Source of the DNA: Pseudoalteromonas arctica
Lineage (GTDB): Bacteria > Pseudomonadota > Gammaproteobacteria > Enterobacterales > Alteromonadaceae
NCBI RefSeq assembly: GCF_012927645.1
Contig: NZ_JABBMT010000013.1
Span: forward strand, 34,811-98,810
Direction of reading: 5' to 3'
DNA: 64,000 bases
The position numbers and the translations under genes were made by a program. Below the pieces are notes generated by a model, which was given only the letters and a program-made list of their open reading frames with translations, was not told the origin of the DNA and did not search any database. Of the stretch, positions 39,862 through 49,665 are shown piece by piece (the stretch's first letter is position 1; each line of letters begins with the position of its first letter).

Positions 39862-40683
39862 TCAAGCTGTTTTTTTAGTAAACAATTGAGCAGTAAATGC
39901 ATAAGCCATACCACTTAATAGCCCACCCAAGTGTGCCCAATTAGCCATACTTACAAACAACATGTCAGCAAAGCCTAATACCAGCCAAATCAGCATAAAA
40001 CCAATAATACCATTAGTTACTAAAGCCGGTTGTTGTGGGTTCAATACCCGATGGATCCAACAAAACCCAAGCAAACCATAAACAACGCCACTTAAGCCGC
40101 CAAAGTTAGGTCCAACCATAATAAACTCAGCCCAATTACTAAATAGCGTGGTCACTAAAAAAAGACCAATTAAAGTACTTTTACCACTGATCTTTTCAAT
40201 ACCATCGCCTAACATGATCCACCACATAATATTAAACACTAAGTGCACAGCACTAAAATGCACAATTGCAGGTGTAAACCAAGTTAATGGTTGATTTGGT
40301 TTAAATTGTAAGATGCTATAAATTGACTCAAAGCCACCAAGTAAGAAGGCAATGTAAATACCTACACATAATAAAGTGACCGTTTGGTTTAACCAACTCA
40401 ATGCTTTAAAACGTGCTTTTAAATTTAATTCTTGGCCTTGATAACTCAACGGTGACTGCGTGCTTCCTACTTGCCAAGATGCCTCTTGATAACGGGCATG
40501 ACTGGGGTTTTCTACAAACGCTTGCCATAATGGCTGAGCTTGATGAAAATGCTCAGGGGCAATACAAATAATCACCATTTTTCCATCTTGCGATCGAAGC
40601 TCGCCCTGTATGCCTTGGCTTTTTATATAATCAATAAAGCCTTGTGCTGCACGTGGATTATTTATACTACCCAGTTCGATCAT
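39862..40683 (-). CDS. glpG: rhomboid intramembrane serine protease GlpG
   Basis: 273 residues starting at the ATG at 40683 (E. coli 276). A soluble N-terminal domain (1-75) is followed by six membrane helices; catalytic serine is in FGGLSGVVYGLLGF and histidine in ANWAHLGGLLSG. Cleaves membrane proteins near the outer leaflet. Overlaps the glpE stop by 4 bases, which reproduces the known glpE-glpG pair, here without glpR or glpD. Confidence 0.94.
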   Translation of the reverse strand: MIELGSINNPRAAQGFIDYIKSQGIQGELRSQDGKMVIICIAPEHFHQAQPLWQAFVENPSHARYQEASWQVGSTQSPLSYQGQELNLKARFKALSWLNQTVTLLCVGIYIAFLLGGFESIYSILQFKPNQPLTWFTPAIVHFSAVHLVFNIMWWIMLGDGIEKISGKSTLIGLFLVTTLFSNWAEFIMVGPNFGGLSGVVYGLLGFCWIHRVLNPQQPALVTNGIIGFMLIWLVLGFADMLFVSMANWAHLGGLLSGMAYAFTAQLFTKKTA

Positions 40684-40997
40684 CGTTCCACTTGCTCCGG
40701 CAATTGTGTTTCCCACTGGGTAAAACCACCATCCATACTGTATACATCTTCAAAACCTTGCTCAGCTAAGTAGTTGGCTGCACCTTGTGAGCTCATACCA
40801 TGATAACAAACAATAATAATTGGCTGATCAAACTCCTTGTTCATCATAAATTCGCCAATATTGGCATTTGATAAATGCTCTGAACCCGGAATATGCCCTG
40901 CTTGATACGAATTAGGATCGCGAATATCAGCAATCACGACATCATCTTTATTAAGTAGTGCTTGAGTTTCGGTAATTGAAATATGCTTAAATGCCAT
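40680..40997 (-). CDS. glpE: thiosulfate sulfurtransferase GlpE
   Basis: Single-domain rhodanese of 105 residues; the active-site loop VCYHGMSSQGAANYL carries the persulfide cysteine (about 65), and the N-terminal DIRDPNSYQAGHIPGSEHL is typical. Moves sulfur from thiosulfate to an acceptor such as cyanide or thioredoxin in vitro; physiological role is unclear. First gene of glpE-glpG. Confidence 0.93.
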   Translation of the reverse strand: MAFKHISITETQALLNKDDVVIADIRDPNSYQAGHIPGSEHLSNANIGEFMMNKEFDQPIIIVCYHGMSSQGAANYLAEQGFEDVYSMDGGFTQWETQLPEQVER

Positions 40998-41012
40998 AGT
41001 ACTCTCTTATAA

Positions 41013-41046
41013 TTACAAAAAAGGCGACAAATGCCGCCTTTAATTC
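41013..41046 (-). terminator. terminator of kbl-tdh
   Basis: AAAGGCG (41020-41026) pairs with CGCCTTT (41035-41041) around an 8-base loop; on the minus strand six T residues follow, 18 bases after the tdh stop. Confidence 0.75.
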
Positions 41047-41063
41047 TCTTAACAAGTGGATAA

Positions 41064-42089
41064 TTAATCCCAGTTAAGAATTACTTTCCCCGATTGCCCT
41101 GAAATCATCATATCAAAGCCAGCTTGGAAGTCATCTATTGAATATTGATGAGTGATGATTGGGTTTAGATCAAGCCCTGACTGAATAAGACTGGCCATTT
41201 TGTACCACGTCTCAAACATTTCACGGCCGTAAATCCCTTTGATCACTAAGCCTTTAAAAATCACTTGATTCCAATCAACCGCCATATCAGATGGTGGAAT
41301 ACCTAGCATGGCAATTTTACCACCGTGATTCATGTTATTTAACATGCTATTAAATGCAATCGGTACGCCTGACATTTCAAGGCCGATATCAAAACCTTCG
41401 GTCATGCCTAGCTCTTTAATCACATCTTCAAGTTTTTCATTAGCCACATTAACTGCGCGAGTCGCACCCATTTTACGAGCTAAATCTAGGCGGTATTCAT
41501 TAACGTCAGTAATGACTACGTGACGAGCGCCGACATGTTTTGCAACTGCGGCAGCCATAATACCAATAGGCCCTGCGCCTGTGATTAAAACATCTTCACC
41601 CACTAAATCGAATGACAGCGCAGTGTGTACTGCATTACCGAATGGGTCAAAAATAGAGGCTAACTCATCGCTAATATTGTCTGGAATTTTAAATGCATTA
41701 AATGCTGGGATCACTAAATACTCAGCAAATGCGCCTTCGCGGTTTACACCCACACCGGTGGTGTTACGGCATAAATGAACACGCCCAGCGCGACAGTTAC
41801 GGCAATGGCCACAGGTAATATGGCCCTCACCAGAGACTCTGTCACCAACACTAAAGCCACGCACTTCTTGGCCCATATCAACCACTTCACCGACATATTC
41901 ATGACCTACTACCATAGGTGTTGGAATGGTGTTTTGCGCCCACTCATCCCACTTATAAATATGTACGTCAGTACCACAAATAGCGGTTTTACGAATTTTG
42001 ATTAATAAATCGTTATGGCCAACTTCAGGTTTTGGCGCATCCGTCATCCAAATACCTGGTTCTGCTTTTAATTTAGATAATGCTTTCAT
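41064..42089 (-). CDS. tdh: L-threonine 3-dehydrogenase
   Basis: Oxidises threonine to 2-amino-3-ketobutyrate with NAD+. Zinc-dependent medium-chain dehydrogenase: catalytic-zinc residues in ICGTDVH and VGHEYVGEV, four structural cysteines in [15 protein letters not shown], and the Rossmann motif [12 protein letters not shown]. 341 residues, as in E. coli. It follows kbl by 54 bases; together they degrade threonine to glycine and acetyl-CoA. Confidence 0.97.
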   Translation of the reverse strand: MKALSKLKAEPGIWMTDAPKPEVGHNDLLIKIRKTAICGTDVHIYKWDEWAQNTIPTPMVVGHEYVGEVVDMGQEVRGFSVGDRVSGEGHITCGHCRNCRAGRVHLCRNTTGVGVNREGAFAEYLVIPAFNAFKIPDNISDELASIFDPFGNAVHTALSFDLVGEDVLITGAGPIGIMAAAVAKHVGARHVVITDVNEYRLDLARKMGATRAVNVANEKLEDVIKELGMTEGFDIGLEMSGVPIAFNSMLNNMNHGGKIAMLGIPPSDMAVDWNQVIFKGLVIKGIYGREMFETWYKMASLIQSGLDLNPIITHQYSIDDFQAGFDMMISGQSGKVILNWD

Positions 42090-42143
42090 GAATCACACTC
42101 AATAAAAAAACCGCAGCCAAAGCCACGATTTAAAATAAATTAA

Positions 42144-43340
42144 TTAAATAACACCCATTTCTTTACCAATACGGGTAAAGGCGTCAATTGCAATATCTAA
42201 TTGCTCAGTGCTGTGCGCCGCTGAAATTTGTGTACGAATACGCGCTTGGCCTTTTGGCACCACTGGGAATGAAAAACCAGTGACATAAATGCCTTCTACT
42301 AATAACTTATCAGCCATTGCAGAGGCGACTTTAGCATCACCTAACATTACTGGAATAATCGCGTGATCTTTACCCGCACAGGTAAATCCAGCTGCTTCCA
42401 TTTGCTCACGGAAGTATTTTGCGTTTGACCATAACTTGGCACGTAACTCACTGCCATTTTCGAGCATTTCTAATACTTTGATTGATGCTGTTACGATTGA
42501 AGGCGCTAAGGAATTTGAGAATAAATATGGGCGAGAGCGCTGGCGCAACCATTCAACAATTTCTTTTTTACCCGATGTATAACCACCCGATGCACCGCCA
42601 AGGGCTTTACCTAAGGTGCCGGTGATAATATCTACACGGTCTAGCACGTTACAATACTCAGGTGTACCTTTGCCATTTTCGCCAACAAAACCAACAGCAT
42701 GCGAGTCATCAACCATTACTAGTGCATTGTATTTATCAGCCAAGTCACACACAGCTTCCAAATTACAGATAACACCATCCATTGAGAACACGCCATCGGT
42801 TGCGATAAGTTTGTTTTTAACACCGGCTTCATCCGCAGCAATCAATTGCTTTTCAAGATCAGCCATATCGTTATTAGCATAACGGAAACGCTTTGCTTTA
42901 CATAAACGGACACCATCAATGATAGATGCATGATTTAACGAGTCAGAGATAATCGCATCATCAGCGCCTAAAATAGTTTCAAATAAACCTGTATTCGCAT
43001 CAAAGCACGATGAATATAAAATCGTGTCTTCAGTTTCTAAAAAAGCACTAATTTTTTGCTCTAAGGTTTTATGAATGTCTTGTGTACCACAAATAAAGCG
43101 AACTGACGCAACACCAAAACCATGATCATTTAAACCATTTTGTGCAGCTTGAATAAGCTCAGAGCTATTTGCTAAGCCTAAATAGTTATTAGCACAAAAG
43201 TTAATAACTTTATCGCCAGAAGCAACTTGAATTTGAGCTTGCTGTTGTGAAGTGATCACTCGCTCATTTTTGTACAAACCTTCGGCTTTTACTTCATCAA
43301 TTTGCTGCTGAAGCTGACTAAAAAACGCAGATGCTCTCAT
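42144..43340 (-). CDS. kbl: glycine C-acetyltransferase (2-amino-3-ketobutyrate CoA ligase)
   Basis: PLP enzyme of the alpha-oxoamine synthase family that splits 2-amino-3-ketobutyrate with CoA to glycine and acetyl-CoA. PLP lysine in [31 protein letters not shown] and [11 protein letters not shown] are conserved. 398 residues (E. coli 398). Promoter-proximal gene of kbl-tdh; about 150 bp of upstream DNA contains no other gene. Confidence 0.97.
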   Translation of the reverse strand: MRASAFFSQLQQQIDEVKAEGLYKNERVITSQQQAQIQVASGDKVINFCANNYLGLANSSELIQAAQNGLNDHGFGVASVRFICGTQDIHKTLEQKISAFLETEDTILYSSCFDANTGLFETILGADDAIISDSLNHASIIDGVRLCKAKRFRYANNDMADLEKQLIAADEAGVKNKLIATDGVFSMDGVICNLEAVCDLADKYNALVMVDDSHAVGFVGENGKGTPEYCNVLDRVDIITGTLGKALGGASGGYTSGKKEIVEWLRQRSRPYLFSNSLAPSIVTASIKVLEMLENGSELRAKLWSNAKYFREQMEAAGFTCAGKDHAIIPVMLGDAKVASAMADKLLVEGIYVTGFSFPVVPKGQARIRTQISAAHSTEQLDIAIDAFTRIGKEMGVI

Positions 43341-43494
43341 CTGAAATCTCCAAATTATTGAACGGGGTGAGCGTACTTAAATTAACACGCCTCATCTTTG
43401 TGGCTATTGTAAAAGTTTCGTCAAACAAATGCACTGTTTGTAGTTCATCGCATAAATAAGGAACTGACAACTTATGCTGCCAGTTTACATTGAG

Positions 43495-44049
43495 CTATAG
43501 CAGTATTGAGGGTAAGTCGGCTAACGAATCACAAACATGATCTGCCGAGTCGATAGCTCGCGCATCAAACTCCTGCCCGGATCGTACAAGCACCCGAGTG
43601 CCAATAACCGCTTTACTTGCCGCTTGCATATCGCTTAGTTTGTCTCCAACCATAATACTGCTAGCTGGATTGATATGATGATCAGCAATGCCTTGCAGTA
43701 ACATACCCGGAGCCGGTTTACGACAATCACACTCTTTGAGGTATTCGGGTAATGCTTTTTTCCGGTGGTGAGGGCAAAAGTAAACATCTGTCACCGTTAC
43801 TTGATGCGCAGCAAATTGGGCAATCATCCACTGTGTTAAAGTGTGAAAATCCATCTCTGAATAGTAACCACGGCCAATACCAGATTGATTAGTCACTATG
43901 ATCAGTTTATAGCCTGCATCCGCAAACGCCTTACATGCAGTAAACACGCCTGGCACAAATTCAAATTTAGCCGGCTCATAAACATACCCGTGGTCAATAT
44001 TAACCACGCCATCACGGTCTAAAAATAAGGCTTTACTAATATTGTTCAT
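43495..44049 (-). CDS. gmhB: D-glycero-beta-D-manno-heptose-1,7-bisphosphate 7-phosphatase
   Basis: HAD phosphatase of the ADP-heptose route for LPS core. Motif I ALFLDRDGVVNID with nucleophile aspartate at residue 11, TNQSGIGRGYYSE, and a zinc-binding loop with CPHH...ECDCRKPAPGML are diagnostic. 184 residues. The ATG overlaps the glycosyltransferase gene by 4 bases. With gmhA and hldE at 46-48 kb it completes all but the final epimerase (hldD), which is not in the window. Confidence 0.95.
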   Translation of the reverse strand: MNNISKALFLDRDGVVNIDHGYVYEPAKFEFVPGVFTACKAFADAGYKLIIVTNQSGIGRGYYSEMDFHTLTQWMIAQFAAHQVTVTDVYFCPHHRKKALPEYLKECDCRKPAPGMLLQGIADHHINPASSIMVGDKLSDMQAASKAVIGTRVLVRSGQEFDARAIDSADHVCDSLADLPSILL

Positions 44050-45104
44050 AACTGCTCTTTCTCAACCACTAGGTCAAACATCAAAGTTACATCATCAACA
44101 CTTATTTGTTTCATTAGGTCACAGCCCTTAACCCGCGTACCCCACGGTAGTTGTTCAGCCGTTTTACCTGTTTGCTTGAGTAAGTTTTGGTGATACACCT
44201 CAACGACGTAATTTTGATATAAATAAGGCCCTGTGCGCTTAGGGTTTGAATGGGCATATAAACCAATAACCGGAGTGCCGACAGTGACGCCCATATGAGC
44301 AGGGCCTGTATCAGGCGCTAAAACTAATGCAGCTCGCTTTAAAACACATAACAGCTCTTTCAGCTTTGTTTTGCCGACTAAATTAAGAATGGGAATACTG
44401 GTAGCTGCGATAATATCATTGCTAAGCGTCATTTCAAGCTCTGTCGGGCCCCCCGTGATCACCACATGAAAACCTTGGCTATGTGCATGTTCCGCAAGTT
44501 TTGCGTAACGCTCAGCCAGCCAGTTACGCTCTTTTTTACTCGCCGCAGGCGAAATCACAAAAATACGTCCAGCTAATCGCTCCGTACCAAGTAATTCATC
44601 GGCATTCCTTTGATCATGTTTGCTGACTGGCATTTGCCAGCTTGGTTTATAATCAGGTACACCTATCGCCTGCGCAAAGCCTTTAAATCCTTCTAACACA
44701 TGAGCCTGCTGCTGTGGTGCAATGCGTTTATTAATAAATAAGCTATGTAATTCTTTTGAGCGCGCCCAATCAAAACCAATTTTAACTTTTGCAGGAATAC
44801 AACGCGCCACTAAGTTAGCTCGAAGTGCCACTTGCATATGCAGTAACACATCAAACTTACGTCCTTTAAATTGTTGTTTTAATTGCTGATAGGCTGCTTT
44901 GCCTTGTTTTTTATCAAACACCACCAGCTCAACACCGGGTAAATCAGCGAGTAACATGGCTTCAATTTTGCCGACCACCCAGGTAACTTTTGCATTGGGG
45001 TGCGCTTTTTGAATAGCCTGCACTGCAGATACGCCATGGCACACATCACCAATTGCTGAGAGCCTTAAAATACAAATATCTGAATAGGTGGTTGTGTCAG
45101 TCAC
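44046..45104 (-). CDS. family 9 glycosyltransferase (heptosyltransferase-like)
   Basis: 352 residues with two Rossmann halves. ILRLSAIGDVCHGVSAVQAI at the start, and DTGPAHMGVTVGTPVIGLYAHSNPKRTGPY near the end, are typical of GT9 heptosyltransferases that add heptose from ADP-heptose to the LPS inner core. Pairing with gmhB and divergence from kdkA support an LPS role. Whether it is the first (WaaC) or a later heptosyltransferase cannot be decided from sequence. Confidence 0.9.
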   Translation of the reverse strand: MTDTTTYSDICILRLSAIGDVCHGVSAVQAIQKAHPNAKVTWVVGKIEAMLLADLPGVELVVFDKKQGKAAYQQLKQQFKGRKFDVLLHMQVALRANLVARCIPAKVKIGFDWARSKELHSLFINKRIAPQQQAHVLEGFKGFAQAIGVPDYKPSWQMPVSKHDQRNADELLGTERLAGRIFVISPAASKKERNWLAERYAKLAEHAHSQGFHVVITGGPTELEMTLSNDIIAATSIPILNLVGKTKLKELLCVLKRAALVLAPDTGPAHMGVTVGTPVIGLYAHSNPKRTGPYLYQNYVVEVYHQNLLKQTGKTAEQLPWGTRVKGCDLMKQISVDDVTLMFDLVVEKEQL

Positions 45105-45232
45105 AGGTGTCCTTTGCTTTATGCTGGATAATTATCATGATCTTAAATTAACCACTCACTATTGCAAGCACTTATGCTCGGCTTTAAAACAGGTTAAGAT
45201 AGCACTATCACCCGCAATAAAATAAGTACGCC

Positions 45233-45955
45233 ATGTTTAACCAACAAACCATCAATGAACATATTATTTTAAGCCATCCTGAACATAGTGCCGAAATTAG
45301 CTTAAATTGGTTTGATAATGAATATTGGCAGCAGCAAGGAAAAATTGTCGGCGCTAAAAAAGGTCGCGCAACTGCATGGTTTTTCTGCCATAACGGGCTA
45401 ACAGCAGTGCTCAGACATTATTGGCGTGGCGGTTTAGTGGGTAAAGTGCTAAGTGATCAATATCTGTTTTTTGGACTGGAAAAAACCCGTGTTTACCAAG
45501 AGTTTTCATTAATGATGAAGCTGTGCGAATTAGGCCTCAATGTACCAAAGCCGATCGCAGCTAAAATATCGCAAGCTGGCTTAATTTATCGTGGCGATAT
45601 AATTACTCAAGTGGTTGCAGGCGCACAAAGTGTGCTTGATATATTAAAACAACGCCCTTTTAGCGCACAAGAGTTAGTTAAAGTAGCACACACGATTGCG
45701 GATTTTCATAATCATGGGGTGTATCACGCTGATTTGAATATTAACAACATTCTATTTGATGAAACGGGCGAGGTATATATTATTGACTTTGACCGTGGTG
45801 AACTAAAACTCCCAGCCAGTAATTGGCAACAAGCTAATATGACCCGCCTTGCTCGTTCGTTTCATAAAGAGCAAGGGCGTAACCACGTCATGCATTGGCA
45901 AGAAAGTGACTGGCAGCAGTTACACACAGCATACCAGTCCACTCTTAAAGTATAG
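45233..45955 (+). CDS. kdkA: 3-deoxy-D-manno-octulosonic acid kinase
   Basis: Phosphorylates Kdo of the lipid A-Kdo acceptor at O-4. 240 residues in the RIO/WaaP-like kinase fold: GRATAWFF, then LRHYWRGGLVGKVLSDQYLF, catalytic loop HADLNINNILFD and metal-binding IIDFDRGEL. This organisation fits KdkA as in Haemophilus and Vibrio. Divergent from the GT9 gene and convergent with hldE. Confidence 0.92.
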   Translation: MFNQQTINEHIILSHPEHSAEISLNWFDNEYWQQQGKIVGAKKGRATAWFFCHNGLTAVLRHYWRGGLVGKVLSDQYLFFGLEKTRVYQEFSLMMKLCELGLNVPKPIAAKISQAGLIYRGDIITQVVAGAQSVLDILKQRPFSAQELVKVAHTIADFHNHGVYHADLNINNILFDETGEVYIIDFDRGELKLPASNWQQANMTRLARSFHKEQGRNHVMHWQESDWQQLHTAYQSTLKV

Positions 45956-45958
45956 CCG

Positions 45959-47398
45959 CTAAGCCTTTATTTTACTGATCACTTTTGACGTAGAGCAGCC
46001 ATTTAAAAACTCAAGTACTTCAACTTTTCCGCCATGGCGAAGTACATGATCAGCACCGGCAATTTGCTCAACGGCGTAATCTCCACCCTTTACTAAGATA
46101 TCAGGGCTGAGCAGCTCAATTAATTTAGCAGGTGTATCGTTTTCTTCAACTGCACCGAATGGAATTACCCAATCAACTGATGCCAAAGCGCTCAGCACCA
46201 TGGCTCGCTCATCAAGTGGGTTAATAGGACGTTCGGGACCTTTTAAACGTGTAATTGATTCATCATTATTTAAACCGACGACTAGACGATCTCCACGCGC
46301 CTTAGCTTGTGCTAAGTAACGTACATGCCCCGCATGTAGAATGTCAAAACAACCATTGGTGAACACGATAGTTTCACCATTTTGCTTTGCAAACTCAATA
46401 TGCTGAAGCACATCATCAAATGGGGTTTGATAATGTTCACCGGTTTTTTGTAAATATTGCCCTAACTTACGGCTTAGTTCTTCTGGTGAAACGGTTGCAG
46501 CACCGAGTTTACTCACCGCAATCCCCGCCGCAAGATTAGCAATTTCAACCGCATCTTTTGGCTGCATACCTGCACCTAGCATGACTGCAAGTGTCGCAAT
46601 TACAGTATCTCCAGCTCCCGTTACATCACTCACTTCAAGCTGCTGTGCTGCAAAATCGTGTTTTTCATCGGCACTAATAAGTGACATACCTTGCTCTGAA
46701 CGAGTCAACAGCATGGCCGCGATCCCTGCATCGCTGATCAGTACTCGGGCACTGTTTGCTAAATGTTGTTCCGAACCTGTTTTACCACCAGCAAGCTTAA
46801 ATTCATTTAAGTTAGGGGTAATAAAATCAGCACCGCGATATAAGTTTAAGTCTGAGGATTTAGGATCAATTAAAACGGTTTTTCCGGCACTTTTAGCAAG
46901 TTTTATCATTTTCTGGATCAAGCATAATGAGCCTTTATTATAATCAGAGAACAACACAAAGTCGTACTCATCTAATACTAATTGCAGGCGGTTTAAAAGC
47001 AGTTGACTGTGTTGCTCAGTAAACATCTCTTCTAAGTCAAGTCTAACGACTTGTTGATGACGGCTAATCACCCGCATTTTTGAAATGGTTGGCAAATCAC
47101 AAACACTCACTAATTGTGAATCAATGCGCTCTTCAGCCAGAATATTCTCTAAAATTTGCCCGCTTTCATCCTCACCAATAAGGCCAAGTAAGCCAACTTT
47201 ACCATCTAACCGAGCAATATTTTTTGCCACGTTGGCAGCGCCACCAGCTTTATCTTCAAATTTACTTACTTTCACTATAGGCACAGGTGCTTCTGGCGAT
47301 ATACGTCCTGAATCACCATGCCAATAGCGGTCAAGCATCACATCCCCAACCACCAATATTTTAGCGTTAGACAGGTTTTTTAATAACGCTAAATCCAT
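45959..47398 (-). CDS. hldE: bifunctional heptose 7-phosphate kinase / heptose 1-phosphate adenylyltransferase
   Basis: 479 residues in two domains. The N-terminal PfkB-type kinase (1 to about 320; [26 protein letters not shown]) adds phosphate at C1, and the C-terminal cytidylyltransferase-like part (from about 340; [17 protein letters not shown]) transfers AMP to give ADP-heptose. Start overlaps the gmhA stop by one base, a gmhA-hldE operon. Product feeds LPS core assembly. Confidence 0.97.
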   Translation of the reverse strand: MDLALLKNLSNAKILVVGDVMLDRYWHGDSGRISPEAPVPIVKVSKFEDKAGGAANVAKNIARLDGKVGLLGLIGEDESGQILENILAEERIDSQLVSVCDLPTISKMRVISRHQQVVRLDLEEMFTEQHSQLLLNRLQLVLDEYDFVLFSDYNKGSLCLIQKMIKLAKSAGKTVLIDPKSSDLNLYRGADFITPNLNEFKLAGGKTGSEQHLANSARVLISDAGIAAMLLTRSEQGMSLISADEKHDFAAQQLEVSDVTGAGDTVIATLAVMLGAGMQPKDAVEIANLAAGIAVSKLGAATVSPEELSRKLGQYLQKTGEHYQTPFDDVLQHIEFAKQNGETIVFTNGCFDILHAGHVRYLAQAKARGDRLVVGLNNDESITRLKGPERPINPLDERAMVLSALASVDWVIPFGAVEENDTPAKLIELLSPDILVKGGDYAVEQIAGADHVLRHGGKVEVLEFLNGCSTSKVISKIKA

Positions 47399-47988
47399 TA
47401 ACTCTGCCCCGCTACAACCATATCAATGGCTTCACATAACCAATGACCAATAAACATATGCGCTTCTTGAATACGGGCAGTTTCGTCATCTTTAATAATA
47501 ATGGATAATTTAGCGATATCTTTTACTTTACCGCCATCGCGGCCTGTAAATGCAACCGTATAAGCGCCAATTTTATTTGCGGCCGCTAAGGCTAAGTTAA
47601 TGTTGGCGCTAGTACCTGAGGTCGTTAAACCAATGACTAAATCCTCTGGTTTACATAAAGCAAGAACCTGACGCTCAAAAACTGTGTCAAAGTGATAGTC
47701 ATTACTATGCGCAGTTAAGATGGAAGTGTCGGTTGTCAGCGCCATAGATGCTAATGGACCACGCTCTAATTTGTAGCGTACGACGAACTCTGCAGCTAAA
47801 TGCTGGGCATCTGCTGCGCTGCCACCATTACCAAACCAAACTACTTTTCCACCCGCTTGCAAAGTACTGTGGCAAACTTCAAGCAATTGCATTACGTGAG
47901 GGTGGTATGTTTCCATCGTTTCAAACAATACTTGGTGACGGGTTAAACTTTCAAGGTAGCTGCTCGCTACAGAATCAATATTAGACAT
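47398..47988 (-). CDS. gmhA: sedoheptulose 7-phosphate isomerase
   Basis: First step of ADP-heptose synthesis, forming D-glycero-D-manno-heptose 7-phosphate. SIS domain with [20 protein letters not shown] and [13 protein letters not shown]. The ATG at 47988 with AGAGG 7-8 bases upstream gives 196 residues; a start five codons further up is less likely. Upstream gene on the same strand is the Wzi-like protein, with only 33 bases between, so they may share a transcript. Confidence 0.96.
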   Translation of the reverse strand: MSNIDSVASSYLESLTRHQVLFETMETYHPHVMQLLEVCHSTLQAGGKVVWFGNGGSAADAQHLAAEFVVRYKLERGPLASMALTTDTSILTAHSNDYHFDTVFERQVLALCKPEDLVIGLTTSGTSANINLALAAANKIGAYTVAFTGRDGGKVKDIAKLSIIIKDDETARIQEAHMFIGHWLCEAIDMVVAGQS

Positions 47989-48021
47989 GGGTAATCCTCT
48001 CAAAATTAGTCTGACTAGCTA

Positions 48022-49530
48022 CTACCAAAAAAGTGCCACAGATAACCATGTATAGTTATCACCAAATACATCTTCGCCGTAAGTTAACGTGGTTTCAATA
48101 TTATATTCTTGCCACTTGCGGTTGTTACTGATTTGCAATTCAATAGCTTGTTCGTAATCTGCCGTAGTTTGACCCCACTCATTTAAATAGTTACTTTTAT
48201 TTTCAATGCTGGTTACTTTTGCACGCCACATAGAACTAAAATTTTCATTATAAACAAGCTCAACAGAATGAACTTGAGTTGGAGGCGCATCAGCATATAC
48301 ATTTAAAGGCCCTTCGGCATGCTCGTTTAAATACCGCTGATCAGCAGCAAAGTGACCGGTACTGAACCCGTCTTTAGTATTACCATATGTTGGGTAAACT
48401 TGATTTACATACCATAAGCTATGCATATTGGTATATTCATACCTTAACGACAATTCTTTTGTTAATTGCGGTAAGAATAAGCCAACATTTGCAACCGTGT
48501 TACCAAACTGATAATTTTTGTGGTTTTTAGTATCTTCGCCACCGTATTCAAAATAAAACTCGGTGGGCATCCCCCAATCAAAATTAATACTACTGGTGAT
48601 CGTGACATACTGATCACCTAATTCATTATCTCTGCCACCTTCAACCATGCCAGCATTATCATTACCTGCTGGGTCAAAGAATGCTTTAACTACATCGCTA
48701 AAGCCAACATCGCGTGGTCCGCCACCAAATTGCATCATACGATTAATGCCGATTTTCCACCCCTCTACAGGCTCTAAACTAATATGTGTGCCGGCTAAGC
48801 GAGGTGTGCCATCATGTAATTCATTTTGATATAATATGCCTTTTTCAACATGCTCAAGTTCAGAATAATAAAGCTCAAAATCAAAGTTCCACCAATTATG
48901 GGCTGGTGCCACCATCCCTAATGAAATCGATGGTGAGGTACGCGCATTAGTCGAAATAATCTGCGCTGATTGTTTAAATGGTGAAAACCAGTGTTCTTTA
49001 TAGCCGATATTCAGCTGTAAATCATTGCCCGCAAAACTAACAAAACTATTATAATTAACGAATTTATTTTGCTTAGCGCGATAATCAACACCTACTTGCA
49101 TCAAGGTATAGTCATTAGGGCGCCAAATACCTTCAAAGAAGACTTGGCCCCATTCATCAGAGCTCACACCACGTTGATTGGCAAGTTTGGTTGCATTGTC
49201 GCCATCCGCACGCAACTTAACACCCACTCGAGTAATGTCATCGCTGCCTTGATAAGGCTTAATTTTAGCACGTATTGCCGCGACTAAACTTGGTTGTGAG
49301 TTTTGCAATTTAGTAAGCGCCGCTGCAACTTCCTTTAAGCGATAAGGCTTTGTCATCGGTGTGCCTGACGTCAAGGCAAATAACGTATCGAGCTGATGAT
49401 CAAGCTGTGCATCCATGCCTATTGGTAAGTAAGCAGTTGGTGTTGCAAGTGAAGGCAATGCGCAACTCATAAAACTGGTTAATACCACGCCTTTTATCAA
49501 TTTGAATTTCATAACGACTGTATTTTTCAT
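48022..49530 (-). CDS. Wzi-family capsule assembly-like outer-membrane protein (second copy)
   Basis: 502 residues. Signal peptide with cleavage near SLA/TPT; ATG codons at 49530 and 49512 are both possible starts. N-terminal YLPIGMDAQLDHQLDTLFALTSGTPMTKPYRL and the central YKEHWFSPFKQSAQIISTNA correspond to the Wzi family pattern, and the C-terminus is a strand ending in phenylalanine-tryptophan (VALFW). Only weakly similar to the 10.1-kb copy. Placed directly before gmhA-hldE in the LPS region, so a role at the polysaccharide-coated surface is likely. Confidence 0.8.
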   Translation of the reverse strand: MKNTVVMKFKLIKGVVLTSFMSCALPSLATPTAYLPIGMDAQLDHQLDTLFALTSGTPMTKPYRLKEVAAALTKLQNSQPSLVAAIRAKIKPYQGSDDITRVGVKLRADGDNATKLANQRGVSSDEWGQVFFEGIWRPNDYTLMQVGVDYRAKQNKFVNYNSFVSFAGNDLQLNIGYKEHWFSPFKQSAQIISTNARTSPSISLGMVAPAHNWWNFDFELYYSELEHVEKGILYQNELHDGTPRLAGTHISLEPVEGWKIGINRMMQFGGGPRDVGFSDVVKAFFDPAGNDNAGMVEGGRDNELGDQYVTITSSINFDWGMPTEFYFEYGGEDTKNHKNYQFGNTVANVGLFLPQLTKELSLRYEYTNMHSLWYVNQVYPTYGNTKDGFSTGHFAADQRYLNEHAEGPLNVYADAPPTQVHSVELVYNENFSSMWRAKVTSIENKSNYLNEWGQTTADYEQAIELQISNNRKWQEYNIETTLTYGEDVFGDNYTWLSVALFW

Positions 49531-49665
49531 AAAGGTAGTTAAATATTACCAAATTAGCGGCAACTAAACACCCAAAACTCTCTGTTCTAACGATTTTTAA
49601 CAATTTCGCATTTTGCTTAAAGAGTATCCGCGTTATCATTAGTGTTTATAATTCGAGGCTGGAAA